A stretch of DNA of 64,000 nt from Candidatus Methylomirabilis lanthanidiphila (GTDB taxonomy: Bacteria; Methylomirabilota; Methylomirabilia; Methylomirabilales; Methylomirabilaceae). Below the pieces are notes generated by a model. That model had not been told where the DNA came from. It ran no database searches and saw only the letters and a program-made list of their open reading frames with translations. Below, in pieces: positions 33,995 through 43,168 of the stretch; the stretch's first letter is position 1; every line of letters begins with the position of its first letter. The translations under genes were made by a program, and so were the position numbers. The stretch spans positions 1 to 64,000 of the forward strand of contig CABIKM010000029.1 of the NCBI GenBank assembly GCA_902196205.1, in the 5' to 3' direction.

Positions 33995-35126
33995 TGTTCC
34001 TTGGCGGCCGGAGCCGCTTCGCAAAACTTTTGCCGGGCAACTCTTCAATCATACCCTTGAGCATCAACGATAACAACAGGGAGGCGATCTGTCCGGCCGG
34101 AAGCTGCATCCGCTCGATCAGATCGTCAATCTGCATCGGTCCGGCCTCCAGGGTGTCAACAATCAGCGTCTCTTCCGGCTCAAGAGGACTCCTCACAAGG
34201 GTCAGATCCAGCCCGATCTGTGCCGAGGTCGCCACCTGCGGTTCAATATCCTCCCAGATGTCCTCCCACCCTTCAGTCAGCTTCGCGCCCGCCTTGATAA
34301 GCTGGTGGCACCCCCGGCTGAGGCGGGATGTCACCTGCCCGGGAACAGCAAAGACGTCGCGTCCCTGCTCAAGCGCGTCATTCGCCGTAATCAGCGCCCC
34401 GCTCTCAAGCCCGGCTTCAACTACGACCACACCGCGAGCCAGGCCGCTGATGATCCGGTTACGCCGCGGGAAGTGGCTCGGCTTTGGCGGCGTAAAAATA
34501 GGGAACTCGCTGATCAGCGCGCCCTGTGAGGCAATCTGATCGGCCAGCTCCGCATGCTCAGGAGGATAGGTTACCCCTAATCCGCATCCCAGTACGGCGA
34601 TGGTTCGGCCGCCCGCGCGCAGGGCCCCTCGATGCGCCGACGCATCGATTCCGCGCGCTAAGCCGCTCACGATCGTCACCCCGCGCTGTGCGAGCTCTGC
34701 GCTGATCTGCTCAGCCACCGCGCTGCCGTACGGGCTGGCCGTTCGAGAGCCGACAATCGCGACCGCCATCCGATCTTCCGGTCTCATCGTCCCCCGCAGA
34801 TAGAGGATCGGCGGGGGGGAATGAATAACCGCCAACAGCTCGGGATATCCCTCGTCGCCGAACCGCATCAGACCGAGCCCCCTTGTCTCGATCACTCGCA
34901 GCTCCCGATGAAGGGTATCCCGCCAGGGAAAGGAAGCGATGGCTTGCGCGATCTGCAGGCTGATACCCGGAACCTGCGTCAGCGTTTCTGTACTCGCCTC
35001 GAGTACGGCCTCGGCTGACCCGAGTCCCTGCACCAAGCGGTAAAAGGTCGACGGGCCGACCTCAGGGATCAGGCTCAGTGCCAACCAGGTCGCCCGTTCT
35101 CTCACTCGCTGCTCAGTGTCGGCCAT
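33987..35126 (-). CDS. dprA: DNA-processing protein DprA
   Basis: DprA loads RecA on incoming single-stranded DNA in natural transformation. The 379-residue protein has an N-terminal HhH/SAM-like region (LALSLIPEVGPSTFYRLVQG), the Rossmann-like core with AVAIVGSRTASPYGSAVAEQ and GLARGIDASAHRGALRAGGR, FPRRNRIISGLARGVVVVEA, and a C-terminal winged helix. It ends R-P-P-R-N-R-V with the stop codon lying in a heptamer array. It is the first gene of the dprA-topA-trmFO order. Confidence 0.95.
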   Translation of the reverse strand: MADTEQRVRERATWLALSLIPEVGPSTFYRLVQGLGSAEAVLEASTETLTQVPGISLQIAQAIASFPWRDTLHRELRVIETRGLGLMRFGDEGYPELLAVIHSPPPILYLRGTMRPEDRMAVAIVGSRTASPYGSAVAEQISAELAQRGVTIVSGLARGIDASAHRGALRAGGRTIAVLGCGLGVTYPPEHAELADQIASQGALISEFPIFTPPKPSHFPRRNRIISGLARGVVVVEAGLESGALITANDALEQGRDVFAVPGQVTSRLSRGCHQLIKAGAKLTEGWEDIWEDIEPQVATSAQIGLDLTLVRSPLEPEETLIVDTLEAGPMQIDDLIERMQLPAGQIASLLLSLMLKGMIEELPGKSFAKRLRPPRNRV

Positions 35127-35316
35127 GACCGGTACCGCCTCTCTATTGCATTCAGAGCTGTAATCCGTCGGCTATCAGCTCGACGAGGTGGCGTCGGCGT
35201 TTATCCGGGCACCAGGTAAACGGACTGTGACCCGAGCCTGGAACCGGATGCGGCAGGTCTCCCACAGGAAAGGCGGAGAAAAGCGGGGTGCAGAATCGCT
35301 GCAACAGGGACCGGCC

Positions 35317-36384
35317 TCAGCCCCCTTCGCCTTTTGGCATATCAGCGGAGCTTCCATCCGGAGCCCCGAGGCCAAACGTCCCGCCGCCGAGGGCGGCAAA
35401 ACCGTACTCCAGCAGCGCTGCGGCCTCGACCCACCGACGGGTGTCGTTGAGGAGAACAGCGATCAGTTGACGGTCGCCTCGCGTGGCTGAGGCCACAAGG
35501 CAGCGACCGGCCAGCGCGGTGTAGCCGGTCTTGACACCGTCCGCGCCGAAGAACTGCCCGAGCAGTTGATTGTGAGTTCGAATAGCCATCCGTTTCACGA
35601 CACGGCCGTTTCGCCCCGTCAGGATGGTCAGCGAAGCCTCTCGGGTCTGCACCATGTGGGCGAATGTCGGGTTGCGCAAGGCGTGGCGGGCGAGGGTCGC
35701 CAAATCATACGCCGTCGAGTGGTGGTCCGGATCGTCAAGTCCATGGGGATTCGCAAAATGTGTCCCCTGCATCCCGAGAGCAGCCGCCTTCGCATTCATC
35801 CTATCGACGAACCGCTCTTCGCTTCCGCCCACATGCTCAGCAGCCGCCAACGCGGCGTCATTCGCGGATTTGAGCAGAATCGCCCATAATAGATCCCTGA
35901 GCATGACCCGCTGGCCGCGTCGCAACCCCAGTCCGGTCCCGCCGACAGCGGCCGCCCGCTCACTGATCACCACCTTGTCGTCCAGTCGCCCCTCCTCCAG
36001 GATGAGGAGCGCCGTCATGATCTTGGTTGTGCTGGCCGGGGAGCGTTGCTCCATGGGATGTCTGGCGAACAGGATCGCGCCCGTATCGGCGTCCATCAAC
36101 ACCGCCGACGCGGCGCTCAGCGCCTCAGGATCTGCCAGGAACCAGCCAAGGTCAGCGGCTGTGCCCCCGCGACCGGTCTGCCGTATCGGCGCGGGCGCGT
36201 CCGGTGGGCGATCCGTCTGCGCTCGACCTGGCTGTATGCGCCTGACGGAAGAGCCGGTTGCTGATGGGAGGGTAAGATCCTCTCGAATCCTCGCCGGACG
36301 CGGAGATTTCGCCCACGCCGACATCACGGGAGCAAGAAGGATACCCAGCGCGACGAGAACGATCCACCTCTTGCCTCTTCTCAC
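35317..36384 (-). CDS. D-alanyl-D-alanine carboxypeptidase (S11 family)
   Basis: This 355-residue penicillin-binding protein has a signal peptide (VLVALGILLAPVMSAWA). The active-site triad motifs are S-T-T-K in RSPASTTKIMTALLILEEG, S-A-N in LLKSANDAALAAAEHVGG, and K-T-G in GADGVKTGYTALAGRCLVAS. It trims the terminal D-Ala of peptidoglycan pentapeptides in the periplasm. A proline-rich linker (residues about 45-75) precedes the enzyme domain. The usual C-terminal beta domain of DacA is missing, as in the shorter DacB/DacF-like forms. It overlaps gmhA by 4 bp. Confidence 0.92.
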   Translation of the reverse strand: MRRGKRWIVLVALGILLAPVMSAWAKSPRPARIREDLTLPSATGSSVRRIQPGRAQTDRPPDAPAPIRQTGRGGTAADLGWFLADPEALSAASAVLMDADTGAILFARHPMEQRSPASTTKIMTALLILEEGRLDDKVVISERAAAVGGTGLGLRRGQRVMLRDLLWAILLKSANDAALAAAEHVGGSEERFVDRMNAKAAALGMQGTHFANPHGLDDPDHHSTAYDLATLARHALRNPTFAHMVQTREASLTILTGRNGRVVKRMAIRTHNQLLGQFFGADGVKTGYTALAGRCLVASATRGDRQLIAVLLNDTRRWVEAAALLEYGFAALGGGTFGLGAPDGSSADMPKGEGG

Positions 36385-36998
36385 GAGTTCCCCCTTACCT
36401 GTGGTACGCCGAACAGCTCCGCCTCAACCAGTTGACAGAGGGCGTGACCGAGCGTCGCGTGGACCTCCTGGATCCTGGGTGTTGATTGAGAGGGGACCAC
36501 AAATGCATAATCCACCAGCCCGGCAAGCTTGCCCCCGTCTCCGCCGGTGAATGCAACCGTATAGAGCTGCAACTTGCCCGCCGTCTCGATTCCACATATG
36601 ACGCTGGAAGATCGACCGCTCGTACTGATTCCGATGGCTACGTCGCCGGCGGCCCCTAAGGCTTCAACCTGGCGCGCAAAGATCTGAGCATAGCCCCGAT
36701 CATTACTGATACTCGTCAGAATCGATCCGTCGGTGGTCAGCGCGATAGCGGGCAGCGCCGGTCGGTCGAGCAGGAAACAATTCACCAGCTCACCCGCAAG
36801 ATGCTGGGCGTCAGCCGCGCTCCCGCCGTTGCCGAATACCAACACCTTTCGTCCAGTCCGCAGGGCGCCCGCGATCGCTGCAGCAACCTGAACCACTAAG
36901 TCCAGGTGGCCTTCCAGAAAGGCGAGCGTCAGCCCGGCACTCTCACGGAATATTGCCTCGGCAATCTCCCGATGCGAATGAGCGATGTCGGATTTCAT
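36381..36998 (-). CDS. gmhA: Phosphoheptose isomerase
   Basis: GmhA converts sedoheptulose 7-phosphate to D-glycero-D-manno-heptose 7-phosphate for LPS core or S-layer glycans. The 205-residue SIS-domain protein contains KVLVFGNGGSAADAQHLAGE, ALTTDGSILTSISNDRGYAQ, GISTSGRSSSVICGIETA and a C-terminal RIQEVHATLGHALCQLVE. These are all family hallmarks. It supports an outer membrane in this organism. Its stop overlaps the start of the carboxypeptidase gene. Confidence 0.93.
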   Translation of the reverse strand: MKSDIAHSHREIAEAIFRESAGLTLAFLEGHLDLVVQVAAAIAGALRTGRKVLVFGNGGSAADAQHLAGELVNCFLLDRPALPAIALTTDGSILTSISNDRGYAQIFARQVEALGAAGDVAIGISTSGRSSSVICGIETAGKLQLYTVAFTGGDGGKLAGLVDYAFVVPSQSTPRIQEVHATLGHALCQLVEAELFGVPQVRGNS

Positions 36999-37211
36999 GT
37001 TCTCGGCTCCAGGCCCCAGGCTAAATAACCGTTCCAGCTCCCACCTACTACTATAATTATGTAACAGTCTATGGCTTGGAACACAGAACCCGGCGCTTAG
37101 AACTGACAGCGGACTCGCATCAATCGCGACCTTACTGGAGCTATTACCTTATGGCAAGCGAGATTGTCAAGGAGAAAAGAGGAGATGGTGCTTCAGCGGA
37201 GCGACTGCCGT

Positions 37212-38150
37212 TTAGCCCTTGGCTTTCGCCTTGGCGGACGCTTGCACTTTGGCACGCTCCCACGTACGCCACTCGTAGACAATGGGAGACGCCACAAACC
37301 AGGAAGAGTAGGTGCCGATACACACACCCGCGATCAGCGCAAGGGAGAAATCGTGCAGCACCTCCCCGCCCAGCAGAAAGAGCGCGAGCAAAACCAGGAG
37401 GACCGTCAGCGATGTCACAATCGTTCGACTGAGGACCTCGTTGATACTTATATTAATGACCTCGCCCAGCGATTCTTTCCGCCGACCCTGCAGATTCTCT
37501 CGGATGCGGTCAAACACGACCACGGTATCGGTTAGAGAATAACCGGCGAGCGTGAGCAGCGCGGTGACGATCAGGAGGGTGATCTCTCTATTCAATATCA
37601 TGAACAATCCCAGAACCGCCAATACATCATGGAGAGTAGCGATGGCCGCGGCCACCCCAAACTTGAATTCGAAGCGCCAGGCGATGTAGGCGATAATGCC
37701 GAGCAGGGAAATGCCGATAGCCCACAAGGCGGCTCTCTGAAGATCCTTCCCGATGGCCGGCCCGACCTCATTTGTTCCCTCAACAACGAAGGGATTATCA
37801 GGCAACCCCTTGGAGAAAATATCCTGCACGCGCTGGGCCATTCCGACCTGACCACTCTCTGCCCGCTTCGAGCGAACCATGATGCGGTCCCCGCCGGCGA
37901 ACTGCTGCGGCTCACTGTCCTTCAGGCCGTTCTCCGCCAGTAACGTCCTGACCTGACCAAGATCCACCGGCCTGCTGAACTTGAGCTGCACAGAGGTGCC
38001 GCCGGCAAAGTCAATCCCGAGATTCGCCGCGCCGCGCCCGATTTGGATAATCGAAACAACTCCGAGGAGGCAGAGGATTGATGAGACTATGAACGCAATC
38101 CTCCGCCAGGCAACGAAATCGACCTGTGTCTTGCCGAGTATTTCAATCAT
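37212..38150 (-). CDS. secF: Protein translocase subunit SecF
   Basis: SecF works with SecD to pull exported proteins through SecYEG using the proton gradient. The 312-residue protein has the first membrane segment (AFIVSSILCLLGVVSIIQIG), the periplasmic GIDFAGGTSVQLKFSRPVDL motif, and five further helices with SLTDTVVVFDRIRENLQGRR. Length and motifs are typical. secD lies upstream, separated by an inverted heptamer pair. Confidence 0.95.
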   Translation of the reverse strand: MIEILGKTQVDFVAWRRIAFIVSSILCLLGVVSIIQIGRGAANLGIDFAGGTSVQLKFSRPVDLGQVRTLLAENGLKDSEPQQFAGGDRIMVRSKRAESGQVGMAQRVQDIFSKGLPDNPFVVEGTNEVGPAIGKDLQRAALWAIGISLLGIIAYIAWRFEFKFGVAAAIATLHDVLAVLGLFMILNREITLLIVTALLTLAGYSLTDTVVVFDRIRENLQGRRKESLGEVINISINEVLSRTIVTSLTVLLVLLALFLLGGEVLHDFSLALIAGVCIGTYSSWFVASPIVYEWRTWERAKVQASAKAKAKG

Positions 38151-38158
38151 AGAACAAC

Positions 38159-38209
38159 AGCTTTCAGCGATCAGCCTTCAGCCTGAGTGCTGATAGCTAA
38201 TTCCTGAAC
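38159..38209. repeat. Inverted heptamer pair (family C) between secF and secD
   Basis: AGCTTTC-AGCGATC-AGCCTTC (38159-38179) faces GCTGATA-GCTAATT-CCTGAAC (38189-38209) with a 9-bp spacer, so a hairpin of about 20 imperfect pairs can form in the mRNA. Confidence 0.8.
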
Positions 38210-38219
38210 GCTCCCTTTC

Positions 38220-39815
38220 CTAGATACTCAGTGTTTTCAAATTCAACCGCTGGGTCATCCAATCATAGACCACCCGGGTCCCCGTCAGGGCCGTCACCAG
38301 ATTGAAGATCACCCCGAGGCTCAGCGTGACCGCGAACCCTTTCACCGGTCCCGTCCCGAACAGGAACAACGCAAACGCGGTGATCAGCGTCGTGACGTGG
38401 GAGTCGATGATGGTAAGAAACGCTTTATCGTAACCTCCGTCAATGGCCGACCGGACGGTCTTTCCCAATCGGAGCTCTTCACGAATCCGCTCTAAAATCA
38501 GGACGTTCGAATCCACTGCCATGCCGATTCCCAGGATGATGCCGGCAATGCCCGGCAACGTCAGTGTAGCCCTGAGACTGGCCAACGCCCCCAACAGCCA
38601 GATGAGGTTCAACAGCAACGCAAAGTTGGCAATCACACCGGACAATTTATAGTAAATCGCCATGAACGCGATAACAAGGACACCGCCCAGAATCGCAGCC
38701 CGTACACCTTTTTCGATAGAGTCCAGACCCAGCGACGGGCCAACCGTCAAATTCGAAATGATATTGACGGGGGCGGGTAGCGCGCCGGCCCGTAGTATGA
38801 TCGCCAGGTCCCTCGCCTCCTCCATGTTAAAACTCCCGGAGATCTGGGCTTTGCCGCCTGGAATCTTCTCTCTGATAACCGGGGCCGAATAGACGGTGTC
38901 GTCCAAAACGATGGCCAGACGTCGGCCCACATTGGCCGCCGTCGCCTCGCCAAAGAGTCTGGTGCCCTCCCGATCAAACTCAATAGAGACCACCGGCTGG
39001 TTCGTTTGGCTGTCGATCTGTACCTGGGCCGAGGTAAGCAGATCACCGGTCAAGACGGCCAGCTTCTGCACAACAAGGGGAACCTTATTCATTTTTTGCT
39101 GTTCGTCCGTACCGCGCAGATAGAGAAGCTGATCGCTCTCCCGGATCTTCCCTGCCATTGCCTCATCAAGATTGGCGTCCTCCGCCACCAGTTTAAACTC
39201 CAGCAGGGCGGTCTTGCCGATCAGATTGATAGCCCGCTGCGGCTCCTTGATGCCGGGAAGCTGAACGACGATCCGCCGCTCTCCTTCCTGGACGATATGC
39301 GGCTCGGCAACACCGAACTGGTCGATGCGATTCCGGATGGTTTCCAGGCTTTGTTGGACAGCGGACTCCTGTATCCGCTTGCCTTCACCAGAGGCAAGGC
39401 TCAAGACCAGTTCGGTCGGATCGGTACCGCCGGACTGTTGCAGGTTACTGTAGTTTTTCAGGATGCGGCGCACACCGTCCAGGCCTTCCTGTGCCTGAAG
39501 CTTGATCCTGATCCGGTCGATCCCCTCGCGAGTCATCTGCTCAATGGGGATATTGTCCTTTTCAGTTTCGCGGCGTAATTCGGCGATCAGCCGATCAACC
39601 GTATTTTCTATCGCTTTCTCGGTCGCGACCTCCAGAACCAGGTGCATCCCCCCTTGGAGGTCAAGCCCAAGGTTGAGCCGCTCGGCCCGCGGAAGCAACG
39701 GCGGCAACAACGACGGGAGTGACGACCGTCCGGTTAGCGTGGGAAACAGATAGTAGCCGGCGATCACCGTCACCAGCAAAAGGGAAAGGATCTTCCATAG
39801 TACGGTTTTTTTCAT
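38220..39815 (-). CDS. secD: Protein translocase subunit SecD
   Basis: The 531-residue protein has the SecD layout: an N-terminal helix, the conserved NLGLDLQGGMHLVLEVATEK, a large periplasmic domain, and a six-helix C-terminal region with GIAGIILGIGMAVDSNVLIL and ERIREELRLGKTVRSAIDGG. It forms the SecDF motor with the downstream gene. yajC, which often precedes secD, is not here; speA lies upstream after 110 bp. Confidence 0.95.
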   Translation of the reverse strand: MKKTVLWKILSLLLVTVIAGYYLFPTLTGRSSLPSLLPPLLPRAERLNLGLDLQGGMHLVLEVATEKAIENTVDRLIAELRRETEKDNIPIEQMTREGIDRIRIKLQAQEGLDGVRRILKNYSNLQQSGGTDPTELVLSLASGEGKRIQESAVQQSLETIRNRIDQFGVAEPHIVQEGERRIVVQLPGIKEPQRAINLIGKTALLEFKLVAEDANLDEAMAGKIRESDQLLYLRGTDEQQKMNKVPLVVQKLAVLTGDLLTSAQVQIDSQTNQPVVSIEFDREGTRLFGEATAANVGRRLAIVLDDTVYSAPVIREKIPGGKAQISGSFNMEEARDLAIILRAGALPAPVNIISNLTVGPSLGLDSIEKGVRAAILGGVLVIAFMAIYYKLSGVIANFALLLNLIWLLGALASLRATLTLPGIAGIILGIGMAVDSNVLILERIREELRLGKTVRSAIDGGYDKAFLTIIDSHVTTLITAFALFLFGTGPVKGFAVTLSLGVIFNLVTALTGTRVVYDWMTQRLNLKTLSI

Positions 39816-39925
39816 GATGCCTTATTCGTCTCTTCTATATCAAGATGATGTCTTGGGAACAATCGGACGGCAAAATATACGGAAAAGGATGTAAAAAAGC
39901 AATGGAAAAGTTCAAGAGGGTAGGC

Positions 39926-41389
39926 TCAATCGCGCACGACGCGAATCTGAGGTTCATCCAACTCCAGGACGCCGTCAATCCGTGCGCCATAGGACGCGAG
40001 CGAGCGGAGGTAGTCGATAGCCGACGATCCCACCTCTTCGCCGGGCACAAGAACGGGCACCCCAGGGGGGTAGATGGTGATGATGTCGGCGCTGATGCGC
40101 CCCTCTGCCTTCGCAAGCGGCAGGTGCTCCGAGGGGGCAAAGAAGGCATCCCGCGGCGGCAGATGGAACTGCTGACCCAGAGGCGGAAGCAGGAACGGGA
40201 TGGCTTGCCGGCTTTGAGGACGGGCGCCGCGGCCGGCTACACTGTCGAGCGCCGCCACCAGCCGATCCAGGTCGTCCCGTCGGTCGCCGATGCTGACGAT
40301 CACCAGTATATTGAACAGGTCGGCCATCTCCACCTGTATGCCGAACTCGGCGTTCAGGATGGCAGAGACCTCGAAGCCGCTGAGACCAAGTTCCTTGACG
40401 CAGACAGTGAGTTTCGTCACATCCAGGAAGAAATCGCGGCCGCGCAGATCGGCCTCACCAAAGCAGGATAGGCCTGGAATCCTATTGATCCGGTCCCTCG
40501 CGTCGTTCGCCAGATCGATGGCTTTGCTCAAGAGCTTCTCCCCTTCGGTCGCCATCTGCATTCTGGCCAGATCTAACGAGGCCATCAGAATATAGGACGG
40601 GCTGGTACTCTGCAGGAGCAGGAGCTGTTTCACCACCCTGGGGTGATCGATATCTGAACCCTTCAGATGCAGCATGGAGGATTGAGTCATCCCCCCCAGA
40701 ATCTTATGAGTGGACTGCACGCACAGATCGACTCCGGCATCGAGCGCCGACACGGGTAACCTTGGGTGAAAATGGAGGTGAGGGCCGTGGGCCTCATCCA
40801 TCAGCACCAGGATCCCTCGGCGCTTGGCCATGGAGACGATCGCGCGCAGGTCGGCCGTCACGCCGTAGTAATTAGGGCTGGTCAGCGAGAGGGCCTTGGC
40901 CTTCGTATGCTGCGCGATGGTGCGTCCGACCTCTTCGACCGTCACGTTTAACAGCATGCCCAGTTCGTGGTCGAAGGTCGGCAGGAAGAAGCGTGGTATC
41001 GCGCCGCTCAAGATGATCCCGGTCAGAATCGATTTGTGCGCATTCCTCGCAATCAGGATCTCGTCTCCGGGGCTGGCGGTAGACAGGATCATCGCATGAT
41101 TGCCGCCGGTGGTGCCGTTGATCAAAAAGAAGGAATGATCGGCCCCATACGCCTCGGCCGCCAGCTCCTGGGCCTCCTTGATGACGCCCACCGGCCGCTG
41201 CAGGCAATCGACCTCGTCAAGTGTGGTCAGATCGATGGTAAAGATTTTGGGACCGACGAACTTTCGGAAGCGGGTCGAGATACCCTTGCCGCTCTTGTGC
41301 CCCGGGGTGTGGAAAGAGACCTTGCGACTTTCCGCAAGGTTGACCATCGCATCAAAGAGAGGCGTTCTGTATTGTCGTTCTGGAACCAT
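39926..41389 (-). CDS. speA: Arginine (Orn/Lys/Arg family) decarboxylase
   Basis: This 487-residue PLP enzyme belongs to the aminotransferase-fold Orn/Lys/Arg decarboxylases. It shows FFLINGTTGGNHAMILSTAS, the Asp in GILVLMDEAHGPHLHFHPRL and the Schiff-base lysine in SVQSTHKILGG-type context (CVQSTHKILGGMTQSSMLHL). Its length matches the Bacillus-type SpeA (about 480) rather than the 600-700-residue forms. Because it is followed by speE and speD on the same strand, it probably starts polyamine synthesis from arginine (agmatine route). Lysine or ornithine as substrate cannot be excluded. The PLP lysine and Asp are both present. Confidence 0.87.
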   Translation of the reverse strand: MVPERQYRTPLFDAMVNLAESRKVSFHTPGHKSGKGISTRFRKFVGPKIFTIDLTTLDEVDCLQRPVGVIKEAQELAAEAYGADHSFFLINGTTGGNHAMILSTASPGDEILIARNAHKSILTGIILSGAIPRFFLPTFDHELGMLLNVTVEEVGRTIAQHTKAKALSLTSPNYYGVTADLRAIVSMAKRRGILVLMDEAHGPHLHFHPRLPVSALDAGVDLCVQSTHKILGGMTQSSMLHLKGSDIDHPRVVKQLLLLQSTSPSYILMASLDLARMQMATEGEKLLSKAIDLANDARDRINRIPGLSCFGEADLRGRDFFLDVTKLTVCVKELGLSGFEVSAILNAEFGIQVEMADLFNILVIVSIGDRRDDLDRLVAALDSVAGRGARPQSRQAIPFLLPPLGQQFHLPPRDAFFAPSEHLPLAKAEGRISADIITIYPPGVPVLVPGEEVGSSAIDYLRSLASYGARIDGVLELDEPQIRVVRD

Positions 41390-41399
41390 CAGAAAGACA

Positions 41400-41549
41400 G
41401 GGTATAGGGGTTAGGGGTTAGGGTGTAGGGTGTAGGGTGTAGAAAAGAAAAACGGGGAGAACGAACAAACTGAGCCCTAGTGGGATAACTTCGATTCGGA
41501 CCGATCTTGAATACTGAACCCTTCACCCTATACCCTACACCCTAAACCG
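41400..41549. repeat. Inverted heptamer pair (family B) between speA and speE
   Basis: GGGTATA-GGGGTTA-GGGGTTA-GGGTGTA-GGGTGTA-GGGTGTA (41400-41441) faces TTCACCC-TATACCC-TACACCC-TAAACCG (41522-41549), with an 80-bp spacer. The units resemble telomere-like repeats and the pair fills most of the gap. Confidence 0.9.
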
Positions 41550-41558
41550 TGTATTTCA

Positions 41559-42476
41559 TCAGTGGAAGGTAAAGAGGGGGGCGTTGTCTTCAATGATCCG
41601 CTTCTCCTCCTCAAGGTGCCGCCGTACGTACTTTGGGAGGAGAAAAGACATCTGATGCGTCTGCCCATCGTAATACCGCAGGTCGGGGCCTATCCGTTCG
41701 GCGATGAGGCGATCGACGGCACCCGGTCCAAACGTTCGCGGGTCAGACCCTTTAGAGGCGATGGAGAATCCCCAGGGCAGGGCAAAGCTAGGGATTGTCG
41801 CCCAATACGGAGCCACCACAGGGAACGCGGTCCGCAAGGTCTGGTGTATGGCAGTAAAGCAGGACAGATTAGAAAGACTGACGGTTCCCGCCTGCAACGC
41901 GATGACCCCATGATCCGTCAGGCGTCGGTGCACAATACGATAAAACTCCCGCGTGAAGAGGAGATAGGCCGGACCCTCCTCCACCGGCTCAGAGATGTCG
42001 ATGATGATGACGTCAAACCGCTCGTCTGTCTCCTCCAGGTACCGCCTGGCATCCAGAAAGCGAACCTCGGCGCGCGGATCGTCGAACGCGCCCCTATGCC
42101 ACTCGGGCAGCAACTCCCTGCATCGGTTGACAACCTCCTCATCGATATCCACCATCAGGGCGCGTTCGACAGAAGGATGTCGAAGCACCTCCCGCAACGT
42201 CGCCCCTTCCCCACCACCCACGATGAATACATTCTTGGGCGCGGGATGACTGAGCATCGCCGGGTGTACGAGAGTTTCGTGGTAGATGAACTCATCGAGG
42301 AGGCTGGACTGAATCTTGCCGTCGAGGATGAGCGCCTTGCCATAGCTGCCCAGCTCCATGATGTCAAGGGACTGAAAGGGAGTCTGAGCCGAAAACAGGG
42401 CTCGTTGAATCCCGTGCAGATGCCCTTCTTCCGGGCTCAGCGCTTCAATGAACCAGCGAAAGTTCTTGATCGGCAT
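41559..42476 (-). CDS. speE: Polyamine aminopropyltransferase (spermidine synthase)
   Basis: SpeE transfers the aminopropyl group of decarboxylated S-adenosylmethionine to putrescine or agmatine. The 305-residue protein contains YHETLVHPAMLSHPAPKNVF, the SAM-binding VGGGEGATLREVLRHPSVER, and DVIIIDISEPVEEGPAYLLF. These are the family core. It overlaps the upstream speD by 32 bp, which suggests coupling, although a later start is possible. Confidence 0.94.
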   Translation of the reverse strand: MPIKNFRWFIEALSPEEGHLHGIQRALFSAQTPFQSLDIMELGSYGKALILDGKIQSSLLDEFIYHETLVHPAMLSHPAPKNVFIVGGGEGATLREVLRHPSVERALMVDIDEEVVNRCRELLPEWHRGAFDDPRAEVRFLDARRYLEETDERFDVIIIDISEPVEEGPAYLLFTREFYRIVHRRLTDHGVIALQAGTVSLSNLSCFTAIHQTLRTAFPVVAPYWATIPSFALPWGFSIASKGSDPRTFGPGAVDRLIAERIGPDLRYYDGQTHQMSFLLPKYVRRHLEEEKRIIEDNAPLFTFH

Positions 42477-42879
42477 CGACGGCCTTCTCCATGGACGGGC
42501 TGAGCTTGTGCATGAGTTTCCCCACGTGTCCGGGGATGATTCCCCGCCGCATCTCCACTACCGACGGCTTTTTACACCGAAAGCGGGCGGCGATGTAGTC
42601 TACCGCCACCTCGGGCTTAAGAACATCCCCACAGGTAAAGATATCAACCGCCGCATACCGATATTCCGGCCAGGTGTGAATCGAGATGTGAGATTCGGCG
42701 ATCACAACCACGCCGCTCACACCGAAGGGGTTGAACTCGTGGAAGGAAGTGTCAACGATGGTAGCCTTACAGGCATTCGCCGCGGAAACCAGGATGTCTT
42801 TGACAACTTCAGCTTTTTTCAGCGACTCTGGGTTACAACCGTGTAGTTCCACCAACAGGTGTTTCCCGAGTGCTTGCAA
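42445..42879 (-). CDS. speD: S-adenosylmethionine decarboxylase proenzyme
   Basis: SpeD self-cleaves to create a pyruvoyl group and makes decarboxylated AdoMet for SpeE. The roughly 144-residue prokaryotic-type protein has LGKHLLVELHGCNPESLKKA and the cleavage region AESHISIHTWPEYRYAAVDI (cleavage at E-S within E-S-H-I-S), followed by FTCGD. The start is TTG at 42879 because GAGGGGGG lies 7 nt upstream and the family begins here; the frame is open to 43254 but the extra part is not homologous. speD-speE-speA form one polyamine operon. Confidence 0.93.
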   Translation of the reverse strand: MQALGKHLLVELHGCNPESLKKAEVVKDILVSAANACKATIVDTSFHEFNPFGVSGVVVIAESHISIHTWPEYRYAAVDIFTCGDVLKPEVAVDYIAARFRCKKPSVVEMRRGIIPGHVGKLMHKLSPSMEKAVDADQELSLVH

Positions 42880-42946
42880 CGATCTACCCCCCTCATAGAG
42901 AATTGTTGTTCGATACCCACCTCCCCATGCATCTTTGTTCAAATGC

Positions 42947-42974
42947 CTTATATCGCGTTTTGAGAGAAATGCAA
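42947..42974 (-). promoter_or_regulatory. Putative promoter of the speD-speE-speA operon
   Basis: On the minus strand TTGCAT (42974-42969) and TATAAG (42952-42947) are spaced by 16 bp, about 70 bp before the speD start, in an AT-rich segment. The rest of 42880-43168 carries no gene. Confidence 0.4.
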
Positions 42975-43168
42975 GCAAAAAATTACGGCGAGCTTTAAAA
43001 TTTTCACACCTTACCCCGCTGATCTCTAAGCTGCAGATTGGCCCGACTGAGCGGCAACATGAAAAAGCTGTAGACTTCACCCCCGGACGTGCGTAGAATT
43101 TCGAGAAGATCGGACAATCGGCAAGCCGCACGAGCGGCCTTTGATTTATTTCATATGGATGTGACCAG

